From G963702155 sp963702155 (GTDB lineage: Bacteria > Pseudomonadota > Alphaproteobacteria > Micavibrionales > Micavibrionaceae), in assembly GCA_963702155.1 (NCBI GenBank), contig OY969717.1:1984001-2048000 (forward strand): a stretch of 64,000 nucleotides of DNA, written 5' to 3'. How positions within the stretch are numbered: position 1 is the first letter of the stretch; each line of letters opens with the position of its first letter. Positions 21,523 to 28,721 of the stretch are shown here, piece by piece. Position numbers and translations under genes: made by a program. The notes beneath the pieces are model-generated. The model was given only the letters and a program-made list of their open reading frames with translations, was not told the origin of the DNA and did not search any database.

Positions 21523-21972
21523 TTAGAAACGCTGGAGCTTTTCTTGGTAAGTGCCATCGGGATCATTGTTGTTGAGAATGCCTGCGAGCCGTCCTGTGCC
21601 AATGCTCATGTGCCGCCAGAGCGTTGACTTGCTGCTCTTGAAGTCATGCTCAATCACTTTCCACGGGATGTTGTTAGCCCTCGCCCAGATCACCCGCTGC
21701 TCGATCACGTTGAGCCACCGGAGCCAGCGCATGACTTCCTCCATAAAATCAACCTGCTTGGGCAAGGCGTAGTGACGGCGGCGGCGGGCATGCAGCATGT
21801 CGTAGTAGCGCTCCCAATCATCTTTGAGCGTGTCCGGCCACACGGAATGATAGCCCGGCACTCTGACCTCGGGGATACAGCGGTGGATCTCGGCGGCTTC
21901 TTCCATGTAGGCCATCACGATTCTGTCTGTCCAATATGGCTCTGGCGGTGGGGTGATTATTCGCATGCGCAT
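21523..21972 (-). CDS. DUF6362 family protein
   Basis: About 149 codons from MRMRIITPPPEPYWTDRIVM (21972), overlapping the upstream gene by 16 bp. The C-terminal NVIEQRVIWARANNIPWKVI and HDFKSSKSTLWRH segment is an HTH-like pattern characteristic of DUF6362, a common early/middle phage gene next to replication and terminase genes. Intact. A transcriptional or packaging role is possible but not shown. Confidence 0.62.
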   Translation of the reverse strand: MRMRIITPPPEPYWTDRIVMAYMEEAAEIHRCIPEVRVPGYHSVWPDTLKDDWERYYDMLHARRRRHYALPKQVDFMEEVMRWLRWLNVIEQRVIWARANNIPWKVIEHDFKSSKSTLWRHMSIGTGRLAGILNNNDPDGTYQEKLQRF

Positions 21973-22169
21973 TCCTTTTTCTGGCCGTAGAGTTTCTCGG
22001 CGATTTGTTTGATGAGTTCTTTCTCCGGCCATGTGAGGCGGCTGTCCGAGGGCGAGACATTGAGCACGCCTTGCTTAGCCCATGCAGCGCGGCGCATCAG
22101 CTCCATTTCTTCTTCGTTTTTGGGTGATTGCCCGGCAGCAGTGCCGAGAGGACAGCGGTAATTATCCAT
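21957..22169 (-). CDS. Small hypothetical phage protein
   Basis: 70 codons starting MDNYRCPLGTAAGQSP, with an AAAAAGGAAATCACA ribosome site. The charged helical core is EEEMELMRRAAWAKQGVL, followed by LTWPEKELIKQIAEKLYG and a Cys-containing tail (ECACE). It is translationally linked to the DUF6362 gene. I do not recognise it. Confidence 0.5.
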   Translation of the reverse strand: MDNYRCPLGTAAGQSPKNEEEMELMRRAAWAKQGVLNVSPSDSRLTWPEKELIKQIAEKLYGQKKECACE

Positions 22170-22279
22170 TGTGATTTCCTTTTTTTCGAGATGGTTTTTT
22201 TGGGAGATGGTCGAGGTGCTGAGCTTTCCACCCCTGATGGGTGAAGCTCAGCATTACTCCGTAGGAGTAAGGGGAATCT

Positions 22280-22472
22280 TGCCCACTGCCCACTGGCTGT
22301 AACCATTGGTGGGTTTGAGTTTTAAACAGTGGGCAGTGGGCAAGAGCAGTGGGCGGTTGCCCACTAGAATTATTACCGTGAAGCCTTGTGTTCTGCTGTT
22401 TTCGATCCAATCCAGTGGGCAAACTGATGGTGAGCAGTGGGCAGAGGGCAATAAAATCAGGGCCAGTGGGCA
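22280..22472. repeat. CAGTGGGCA iteron-like cluster, candidate replication origin
   Basis: Seven exact copies of CAGTGGGCA or its complement (22280-22288, 22287-22295, 22327-22335, 22334-22342, 22413-22421, 22435-22443, 22464-22472) plus two one-mismatch copies (22347-22355, 22358-22366) lie within 193 bp. Tandem overlapping pairs at 22279-22295 and 22327-22343 form a 17-bp perfect inverted repeat. The one-mismatch pair makes a 7-bp stem with a 4-base loop. The cluster abuts the 3' end of the primase-helicase gene, where phage or plasmid origins with iterons often lie. No recognised gene covers it. Confidence 0.6.
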
Positions 22473-22475
22473 GCA

Positions 22476-24614
22476 TTATAAATCCTCCCCATCGGCAATA
22501 TTGTTATGCGCGGTAATCCATTTTTGCGGATCATCGACGGGGGTGACATCGCCTGTTTTGGGATGCTTGAAATGGGTGGGATAAATGCGTGTGCCATTGC
22601 CCAGCGCCATATCCTCGACACAGAGGTAACCTTGGCGGCTGCGTTGTGGGGCTGGCAGGTCATAAGTATCGGCGTTTTTGAAAAACTTCACATGGCCTTT
22701 AGCACTTAGGATATTGACCCTGTCCCGCAGCGAGCGAGAGCTACCAAGGCCTGATTTGTTTTGAAAAGCATCGGAAAATTGCCGCGCAGTATAAACATGG
22801 CCCTGTAAACCTTCCGTATAAATGATCTGCAGGATGGCTTCTTTTTTGCGCAAAGCTTCCGCATCAATTTTACTGGTGGGTTGGTGCAGGGCAAGACGTT
22901 CGTGAGTGCTTGTTTCCGCCCAGCCAGCGCTCCCGCGAATAATCGTCTTCGGCTTGATCTCTGGCCCATTGCGCAACTCGAAAATCAAAGATCGCTCCGG
23001 GCGGGTTTCATCCGGGCGATGCAATATAATGCCGGAGGTATAATAAGAGCGCAGAGACCCTGCGCCGCTTAAAGCTTGGAACGGGTCTTCCTCCACATGC
23101 TTTTTGGAAACTTTCTTTGTATGGTGTGCAAGAATAAGTCCGGCGTTGGGATTGATTTGTTCCCGCAGATTCTCAACCCGCCGCGAGAGAAAAAACATCA
23201 TCGCGTCATTATCATTCTCGCCGCCAATCCCGCCGCCATCAAAAACATTGCGAATGGGATCAACGGCGATGATATCGGGCGGCCTGTCACCAAAATACTC
23301 TTTAACAGATCGAACAATTTGGTTGATGCCATCCTCATTTAGGATCAGACGGACCTGCGGGGTCATCACAAAGTTTTTCTGCAGACAATCCAGTACATGA
23401 TCTGGTAAGTGCAGGTTCTGGATGCGTTCACGCAAATAATGATATTGCACCTCGGCTTGCAGATAAAATACGCGCAGTGGTCGCTTGGCTGATAGCCCTA
23501 AAAACTCCTCCCCAGCAGCCATATTGGCGAGCAGCGCAATCAGGAAATCACTCTTTCCAACTTTGGGTGCACCACCAAAAACCAACATACCGCCGGGAGT
23601 TAAAAGACGCGGGGCAATCAAATCCTCTGGCATAGGGCTGGTGTCAGCGCGTAAATCAGCCACGCTATAAAGCGGGATCATATCAGGGCGGCGGGGTTTG
23701 TTTTTGGCCACAACCCGATCCCAGTTTTTTAAGATATCATGTACATGAAGCCCCTCGGCAACCGCATCGGCGGCGTCCCATTTGGGCGGTTTATCAGGGG
23801 GAACTTTGAGTATTTCGACATGGGCAGCCCCAGCGCGGGCGGCGGCGCTGGCAGCTTTGCGTGCATAACTCAAACCCGGCTCGTCATGATCTGGCCAAAT
23901 AATCACTGTCTTGCCCGCCAGCGGTGCCCAGTCGGTTTTATCAATGGGGGCCTTCGCGCCATTCATGGCGGTCGTAGCGCAAATATCCAGCGCTATTAAA
24001 GCCTCAGCACATTTCTCGCCCTCGACCAGCACAATCGTCTCAGCCGCCGCCATGCCCATCTGGTTATAAAGCGGCCTGATTTCCGGAGCTTTCATCACGC
24101 CTTTAAGCGCATCCCAAGGGCGGAATTGTTTGCGCCCACCGTTGGGATCATAGCGATACACACTGGCGAGTAATTTGCCTTGTGCATCGGTATAATCCCA
24201 CTTGGCGGTGGGTTCACCGAGTTTCTGTGTATGTTTATGTGGCCTGTGTGCACATGATGAGGGTTGTGTTACAGGAACCCCAGCGCCCAACCAGCTTTGA
24301 ATATCGATAATCAGCTGCTTAAACTGAGCTTTACGGTCAAAACCTTTGACCTCCGCCCATAAATCCAAAATATCGCCACCGTCACCTGTCGCAAAATCAT
24401 GCCACAACCCGGCCTTTGCGCCGTGAAGCTCAACAACCAAGCTCTCACCTTTGCCTCCACTGACATCACCGACGATAAATTTACCAGCGCGCACAAAGCC
24501 ATTCGGCAGTAGCGCGTGCAACGTGGCTGGCAGATTCTGCACGAGCTGCGCTTTCAGCGCCTGTGCATCCGGCGGTTTCAACGCAATGACATTTGGAGGG
24601 GTGCTTTTACTCAC
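22476..24614 (-). CDS. Primase-helicase (Toprim plus RecA/AAA ATPase)
   Basis: About 712 codons, intact, the longest unbroken phage gene. GTG at 24614 (GAGG about 10 bases upstream) is preferred over an in-frame TTG at 24629. Order: N-terminal zinc-less primase-type region (GLWHDFATGDGGDILDLWAE), Toprim domain with VLVEGEKCAEAL and the acidic WPDHDEPG, then a RepA/DnaB-like ATPase with Walker A GAPKVGKSD, VDPIRNVFDGGG and LILAHHTKK. A C-terminal winged-helix-like part (ILQIIYTEGLQGHVYTARQF) follows. It should prime and unwind phage DNA. It overlaps the small gene upstream and lies beside the iteron cluster. Confidence 0.85.
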   Translation of the reverse strand: MSKSTPPNVIALKPPDAQALKAQLVQNLPATLHALLPNGFVRAGKFIVGDVSGGKGESLVVELHGAKAGLWHDFATGDGGDILDLWAEVKGFDRKAQFKQLIIDIQSWLGAGVPVTQPSSCAHRPHKHTQKLGEPTAKWDYTDAQGKLLASVYRYDPNGGRKQFRPWDALKGVMKAPEIRPLYNQMGMAAAETIVLVEGEKCAEALIALDICATTAMNGAKAPIDKTDWAPLAGKTVIIWPDHDEPGLSYARKAASAAARAGAAHVEILKVPPDKPPKWDAADAVAEGLHVHDILKNWDRVVAKNKPRRPDMIPLYSVADLRADTSPMPEDLIAPRLLTPGGMLVFGGAPKVGKSDFLIALLANMAAGEEFLGLSAKRPLRVFYLQAEVQYHYLRERIQNLHLPDHVLDCLQKNFVMTPQVRLILNEDGINQIVRSVKEYFGDRPPDIIAVDPIRNVFDGGGIGGENDNDAMMFFLSRRVENLREQINPNAGLILAHHTKKVSKKHVEEDPFQALSGAGSLRSYYTSGIILHRPDETRPERSLIFELRNGPEIKPKTIIRGSAGWAETSTHERLALHQPTSKIDAEALRKKEAILQIIYTEGLQGHVYTARQFSDAFQNKSGLGSSRSLRDRVNILSAKGHVKFFKNADTYDLPAPQRSRQGYLCVEDMALGNGTRIYPTHFKHPKTGDVTPVDDPQKWITAHNNIADGEDL

Positions 24615-24625
24615 GGACGTGCACC

Positions 24626-24850
24626 TCAAACTTTATCGCTGCTTTTATCGCGCTCAATGGCTTTGAGCTTGATAATTCCATCAATCCATTGCAGGGCACG
24701 CCCCACCTCGCGGACTTCCTTAATCAGCATCTCGCGCAGCTCTGTAAGCTGACTGTCTTCAAGCTTTTTTAACTGCCCAACCGGCTTATGCTGCACCCAC
24801 TTAAAAACCGCGCCACCAGCGGCGATATGATCTTCTATTGATTTCTTCAT
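24626..24850 (-). CDS. Small hypothetical protein, first gene of replication operon
   Basis: 74 codons: MKKSIEDHIAAGGAVFKWVQ, then a helical segment (KKLEDSQLTELREMLIKEVR, VGRALQWIDGIIKLKAIER). Predicted coiled-coil. It overlaps or abuts the primase-helicase start. Its start codon follows the SD-overlapping hairpin and the shared upstream element described separately. No family recognised. Confidence 0.55.
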   Translation of the reverse strand: MKKSIEDHIAAGGAVFKWVQHKPVGQLKKLEDSQLTELREMLIKEVREVGRALQWIDGIIKLKAIERDKSSDKV

Positions 24851-24858
24851 CTTTAAGT

Positions 24859-24915
24859 CCTTTATAAAAATTTCTCCTATAAAGGCTGGTATGTACGCGC
24901 GCGCAAAAACGACGA
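24859..24915 (-). promoter_or_regulatory. Shared phage regulatory element, copy B, with leader hairpin
   Basis: On the minus strand: TCGTCGTTTTTG (24915-24904), 10-base spacer, CATACCAG (24893-24886), then a hairpin CCTTTATA / TATAAAGG (24885-24859) whose 3' arm contains the AAAGGA ribosome site of the 74-codon gene. The 12-mer, spacer length and 8-mer are identical to copy A upstream of the integration operon. Read as a promoter, TCGTCG and CATACC are 16 bases apart. Activity is inferred. Confidence 0.6.
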
Positions 24916-24932
24916 GATAAAATGAATTATTT

Positions 24933-25513
24933 TTAATTTTCTTCTTTCAAGCGGAATTCCTGCAAATATTGACGCAGGCGTTTTGCCTTGCTGGATAAGG
25001 TTGTACGAGCAATTCCTGTGGTTTTAGCGGCCTCGGTGATGCTTTGATCTTTCAGCAATTCGTAGGTCATACGCATATCTTCAGGCATATCGGCCAGCAG
25101 CTTTTGAATATCCATATTTTGCTCAACTGCCAGATGAGAGCTGGAATGCAAACGGATCACCCCAAATGGAATGCTCGCCAGAAATGATATCCATCATTTC
25201 CGTGGTGCTATCATCGCCGCCAATAATTGTGGACAGAGATATCTCCGTTTGCCCCGTCCAGCGCATCTGGCTTTCGGCTTCACGAATAATCATACCGGCG
25301 CAATTATTGACAACAGCCTTAATGAAGCTTTTGGGATTTCCCTTGCTCTCGTCAAAATTCGGCCATGCATGAAGATACGCCAGCATCAGTTCCTGCTGCA
25401 GATCTTCAAAATCATCTGCGTGTAAAAAAGGGAGATCGGGTTAAGGTTTTTGCCTTATAGGCAATAAAAAAAGCGGCGTAGGAATCTACGCCGCCGTAAC
25501 GATTTTTCGACAT
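24933..25513 (-). pseudogene. Phage sigma-70-like factor, frameshifted
   Basis: About 193 codons. Starts MSKNRYGGVDSYAAFFIAYK at 25513. After a frame change near 25415 it reads DDFEDLQQELMLAYLHAWPN and KGNPKSFIKAVVNNCAGMII, resembling sigma region 2. After a second change near 25150 it reads MPEDMRMTYELLKDQSITEA and TTGIARTTLSSKAKRLRQYL, a region 4 type HTH. Phages use such factors to switch early to late transcription. Two indels break it as sequenced. It lies between the integration and replication operons. Confidence 0.62.
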
Positions 25514-25522
25514 TTTGTTTTC

Positions 25523-25557
25523 CTCTGTTTAGTCGCGGAGAAAGCCTCCGCTCAGAG
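25523..25557 (-). promoter_or_regulatory. Leader hairpin of sigma-factor gene overlapping its ribosome site
   Basis: On the minus strand CTCTG (25557-25553) pairs with CAGAG (25527-25523), enclosing an inner stem GCGGAG / CTCCGC (25551-25546 with 25540-25535). The 3' outer arm overlaps the AGAGGA ribosome site 7 bases before the ATG. It follows the same design as the hairpins of the integration and replication leaders. Confidence 0.45.
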
Positions 25558-25633
25558 AAAAAAGTGCAAAATTTTGACCGTCTTAAAGATCCTTTAAATG
25601 CGTTTTTCAGGCGTAAAAAGCGACCACTTTCAA

Positions 25634-25654
25634 AACCCTTATTTTTAAAGGGTC
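25634..25654 (-). terminator. Hairpin after integration cassette, possible terminator
   Basis: On the minus strand ACCCTT (25653-25648), loop TAAAAAT, AAGGGT (25640-25635) followed by TTTG. It lies 100 bp downstream of the last gene of the integration cassette. The U-run is short, so termination would be weak. Confidence 0.35.
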
Positions 25655-25755
25655 ACAACCTTGCTAGAGAAAAATAGTTTTCCACAGGGCGCATACAGCA
25701 GAATGCAAAAGGATATTATTGTTCTCGGAAGACGCTAAAAGGCACGGCTAGTTGC

Positions 25756-26164
25756 TTATTTAAAGCCGAATGTTTTTTCTTGTTCCGACCACAAAGGGGG
25801 AAATGATTTTTCAACGGATGACAGACCAAAACCGTCGGGTTGATTTCCATCTAAAACTGATTGGATGATTTTGGGAGAAAGGCGCATCAGGCGCAGTATG
25901 CGCAAAACATAGGATCGGTTTATATTTTCAACATCACTGACTTCTTGGGCATTTTTACAGTGACCAGTTTCAATCAACTTTCTGCCACTTATAAGCACGC
26001 CCCAGCGCCTTGAGTAATTTATCATCTTTGCGAATATACCGATCCAGCCTCCGTAAATCTTGACCAACGGGACCGACTACAACTTTTTTACCGCCCCATT
26101 TTCTTAAATTTATGGGGACATGAACAATAATTTTCTGATCTTCTATATTCACCTTAGCATCCAA
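25756..26164 (-). pseudogene. HTH protein of recombinase cassette, frameshifted
   Basis: About 136 codons. The TTG start at 26164 lies next to the recombinase stop. The first frame gives NIEDQKIIVHVPINLRKWGG and KKVVVGP, a known N-terminal signature of the small protein that follows serine recombinases in alphaproteobacterial elements. From about 25990 another frame gives RKLIETGHCKNAQEVSDVEN, NRSYVLRILRLMRLSPKIIQ and DGNQPDGFGLSSV, a ParB/KorB-like HTH. It probably binds DNA to control the cassette. At least one indel. Confidence 0.6.
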
Positions 26165-26165
26165 T

Positions 26166-27520
26166 TTATACGGCTCTTTCTTTCACGTTATTATTGATAG
26201 CTTGCTGAAGCTCATGCACGATATTTTCAAGACCACTGGCGCGGTATTCAATATCAACACCGTGTGATTTTATGACCACACGCTCTATCAGCAATTGTGT
26301 GATGCGCTTTTGCTCTGCAGGGAAAAGGTGATCCCAAAATGAGCCTAGCTTCAGCAACGCTTCATGCATGTCATGCTCTTGAAAACTCTTATTTCCTTTA
26401 CGCATTTTGCGCCAAATTTCGACCAGTATCTGGGGGATGCAAAAATCGCTTTAAGTTGCCCCTTGACGACTTCTTCTATTTCACCGGCGGGGATGCGGCT
26501 AACAGGACATTCTCCACAGGTGTGCTGGCGGTATGAGTTCGTAATGTAATAACGGTATTGTTTGTTTTTCTTTCGAGTGTAAGTGGGCGACATCGCACCT
26601 TCGCAACCGCCGCAAACAATAACGCCTTTCAGAAGTGCGTCGGATTTTGCGGCATAAGTGCGTTTGCGTTTAACACCGGCATTTTCTGCAAAAATGGCCT
26701 GCTGCCTTATCAAATAAATCTTGTTCGATTAAAGCCTGATGCTGACCGGGATAATATTTGCCTTTGTGATGAACCTCCGCCAGATACAGACGGTTCTTTA
26801 AAATAGTGCGCAGAGCTTGCAAACTAAAAGGCTTTCCCGCCTTGGCTGGTTGCCTGTACGGCTTGTGTAAGATTTTGTCGTGTGTCCTTGGTGTTTAGCT
26901 CACTGGCCAGACAGTGACAAGGACCCCAGCGCAACAAAACGCTCAAAAATATGTTTTACCTGCGGAGCTTCTTGAGCGTTTGTGAGGAGTTTGCGTTCTA
27001 CCACATCATACCCCAGAGGCGGCGGCCCACCCATCCACATGCCTTTTTTCTTAGAGGCCGCAAATTTATCGCGGATCCGCTCGCCTGTGACTTCACGTTC
27101 AAATTGAGCAAAGCTAAGCAGGATGTTAAGCGTTAAACGCCCCATGGAATCTTTGGTGTTAAAATGCTGCGTCACAGACACAAAGCTGGTGTCATGCTTA
27201 TCAAATACCTCTACCATTTTCGCAAAATCAGCCAGCGAGCGTGACAAACGGTCAATTTTGTAAACCACCACAATATCAACGCGACCAGCCTCAATATCAG
27301 CCATGAGTTTTTGTAGACCGGGACGATCCATGTTTCCGCCTGAATATCCGCCATCATCATATTGTTCCGGTATAATCCGCCAGCCCTCGTGCCGCATGGC
27401 TTCGATATATTTCTCTCCCGCCTCACGCTGGGCATCCAACGTGTTATATGCCATATCCAGACCTTCCTCGGTGGATTTGCGAGTATAAACCGCGCAACGT
27501 AAAATCTTTTTCTCTGCCAT
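26166..27520 (-). pseudogene. Large serine recombinase (integrase), frameshifted
   Basis: About 450 codons. The resolvase domain (27520 to about 26900) has the catalytic-serine region AVYTRKSTEEGL, then YDDGGYSGGNMDRPGLQKLM, VYKIDRLSRSL and FAQFEREVTGERIRDKFAAS. The recombinase and zinc-ribbon parts (VCGGCEGAMSPTYTRKK with later Cys residues) and the C-terminal LFPAEQKRITQLLIERVVIK follow in other frames. At least four indels are visible, for example an extra T in TCACTGTCTGG and in GCCTTTTAG. It is the probable integrase of this prophage. If the indels are real it is dead. Confidence 0.88.
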
Positions 27521-27984
27521 TATTTAGGCCTCCTTGATTTATGATACGACCGGGGACTGGCTGTTTTGCCCAGACCAAAGAAAGCGTTTCCATTCCAGCG
27601 TGTTCCTGTAATGGCAAAAGCAGCACCAGAGAGACTTTTATATTTTACGCCTTGATACTCATAGCCATCCTCAACAACGGTGACATGGTGCTCTACGCCT
27701 TTGACCTCACGCACAAGGCGCGTGCCAGTGGCAAGACGTGTGTTATCATCTTTTCGCTCATTAACAGTTTTGCTTTCTGCCAATGCCTCCAGCCGATCAA
27801 TTGTCTTTTTGGTCAGTCCGCCATAGGCCAGTTCCTGTATGCGGTAAATCAACTCACTGACAAGATATTTTTTGTTCGATTTGTTCTTGGGAGGGCTATC
27901 AAAATAGCGCGGCCATTCCTGAAGAAGGGCTTTGACATCCATTTCTTCGAAGGCTGCATATTCTTTCAGCATATTAATTTCCAT
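27520..27984 (-). CDS. DUF2924 family protein
   Basis: 154 codons, intact. LVSELIYRIQELAYGGLTKK, then TRLATGTRLVREVKGVEHHV, VEDGYEYQGVKYKSLSGAAF and ITGTRWNGNAFFGL are the DUF2924 hallmarks. This family is almost always found directly upstream of a serine recombinase in alphaproteobacterial mobile elements and may act as recombinase partner, but its role is not established. The stop overlaps the recombinase ATG (TAATG). ATG at 27972 has the better ribosome site (GGAAATT). Confidence 0.85.
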   Translation of the reverse strand: MEINMLKEYAAFEEMDVKALLQEWPRYFDSPPKNKSNKKYLVSELIYRIQELAYGGLTKKTIDRLEALAESKTVNERKDDNTRLATGTRLVREVKGVEHHVTVVEDGYEYQGVKYKSLSGAAFAITGTRWNGNAFFGLGKTASPRSYHKSRRPK

Positions 27985-27985
27985 C

Positions 27986-28198
27986 TTATGTCTTCACTTT
28001 CTCTGGCTGTTTTCTTAAGAGCTTTTGCTCATCGCATGAACGCTTCGAAGCACTCCGAAGTCCAGTCGAACTTCTCTCTAAAGCTTGGTTTTGCTTATTA
28101 TTTTGAGATCGTGAAAGCCCCCTAGCTAGAATGGTTGCAATTTCTGCAATGCGTTCTTCGCCGGTCATATCAGCAGGGTTTTTTGTGCTGGTTCGCAT
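27986..28198 (-). CDS. Small conserved protein of recombinase cassette
   Basis: 70 codons. The N-terminal half PADMTGEERIAEIATILARG is a motif seen in small proteins preceding DUF2924-recombinase cassettes. The C-terminal half is basic and low in structure. First gene of the integration operon, one base from the DUF2924 start, and preceded by the hairpin and copy A of the shared element. Function unknown. Confidence 0.68.
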   Translation of the reverse strand: MRTSTKNPADMTGEERIAEIATILARGLSRSQNNKQNQALERSSTGLRSASKRSCDEQKLLRKQPEKVKT

Positions 28199-28209
28199 GA
28201 GTTTTTCTC

Positions 28210-28261
28210 CTTATGAATGTTCCTCATAAGACTGGTATGCAAACGCCTTCAAAAACGACGA
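28210..28261 (-). promoter_or_regulatory. Shared phage regulatory element, copy A, with leader hairpin
   Basis: On the minus strand: TCGTCGTTTTTG (28261-28250), 10-base spacer, CATACCAG (28239-28232), then a perfect 7-bp hairpin CTTATGA / TCATAAG (28230-28210) running into AAGGAG, the ribosome site of the integration operon. Identical to copy B in both boxes and in spacing, different in spacer sequence. This suggests the boxes are protein-binding. Confidence 0.6.
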
Positions 28262-28368
28262 CGAGAGGAGAAAAAAACTTAAGAAGTTCGAAAAGCGGTA
28301 TGGAACGAACCATTTATAGGATGCGAAATGGTGTTTTTGAAAATTGTTCTAAAACAAGATGTTAGCCT

Positions 28369-28464
28369 GAGCACTAAAAACTCGTTTAGTGCTCAAAGCC
28401 GTGAGAGAATGTGAGAAGTGAGAGAGAATTTTGCATGAATTATGCACTCTAACAGTGCTCAAAG
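28369..28464. repeat. Inverted and direct repeat near prophage border
   Basis: GAGCACTAAA (28369-28378) and TTTAGTGCTC (28385-28394) form a 10-bp perfect inverted repeat. AGTGCTCAAAG occurs at 28388-28398 and again at 28454-28464. The site lies in the non-coding strip between the integration operon and tRNA-Tyr, where an attachment half-site or operator would be expected. No function is proven. Confidence 0.35.
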
Positions 28465-28504
28465 AATATCTGTAAAAAGCGGGAAAGCTGGGGATTTAAG
28501 GCAC

Positions 28505-28533
28505 AAAAAACCCGCCCATTACGGCGGGTTTGT
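28505..28533 (-). terminator. Terminator of tRNA-Tyr
   Basis: On the minus strand AAACCCGCC (28531-28523) pairs with GGCGGGTTT (28516-28508) and runs into a T stretch. It lies 9 bp past the tRNA 3' end, so the tRNA transcription unit is complete and not cut by the prophage. Confidence 0.7.
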
Positions 28534-28541
28534 ATTTTAAA

Positions 28542-28627
28542 TGGTGGAGGGGGTAGGATTTGAACCTACGTAGACTTACGTCGTCGGAGTTACAGTCCGA
28601 TGCCTTTAACCACTCGACCACCCCACC
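28542..28627 (-). tRNA. tRNA-Tyr (GTA)
   Basis: 86 bases with encoded CCA. The anticodon arm TCGGA-CTGTAAC-TCCGA gives anticodon GTA. The T arm is GTAGG-TTCAAAT-CCTAC, the long variable arm is typical of tRNA-Tyr, and the acceptor is GGTGGGG with CCCCTCC. One T-T mismatch is seen at the third acceptor pair, unusual for a functional tRNA. The 3' end faces the prophage. An upstream TTGACA lies at 28702-28697. Confidence 0.92.
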
Positions 28628-28721
28628 ACGGGATAAAAATATCGATAACAAAACGATTAAAAGCTGACATGCATAAAAAAAGACTTTCGCCCTAATTGTC
28701 AAGTGTGTAAATGTCTTAATC

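Larger units (their letters stand above)
1..28400 (-). mobile_element. Siphovirus-type prophage, right-hand part
   Basis: A continuous block of phage genes: integration cassette, sigma factor, replication protein, methyltransferases, terminase, portal, protease, capsid, tape measure and tail tip, nearly all on the minus strand. The order terminase, gpW-like, portal, S49 protease, decoration, capsid, tail tube, chaperone, tape measure, hub, peptidase-like, gpJ is the usual lambda or gene-transfer-agent order. It is cut by the left window edge. The right border is placed between the first integration gene (ends 28198) and the tRNA-Tyr terminator (about 28505), and the exact attachment site is not visible. 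Many genes carry single-base frameshifts. Confidence 0.93.

Noticed and set aside
22280..22472. Repeat cluster as a CRISPR array
   Set aside because: The 9-mers are too short, irregularly spaced, in both orientations and without spacers of constant length.
22162..22476. Minus-strand 104-codon frame across the iteron cluster
   Set aside because: Its sequence is produced by the repeats, with no ribosome site and no protein signature. The repeats explain it better as non-coding.
28542..28627. tRNA-Tyr as the proven attachment site
   Set aside because: The terminator after the tRNA is intact, the integrase is a serine type and the left border is outside the window.
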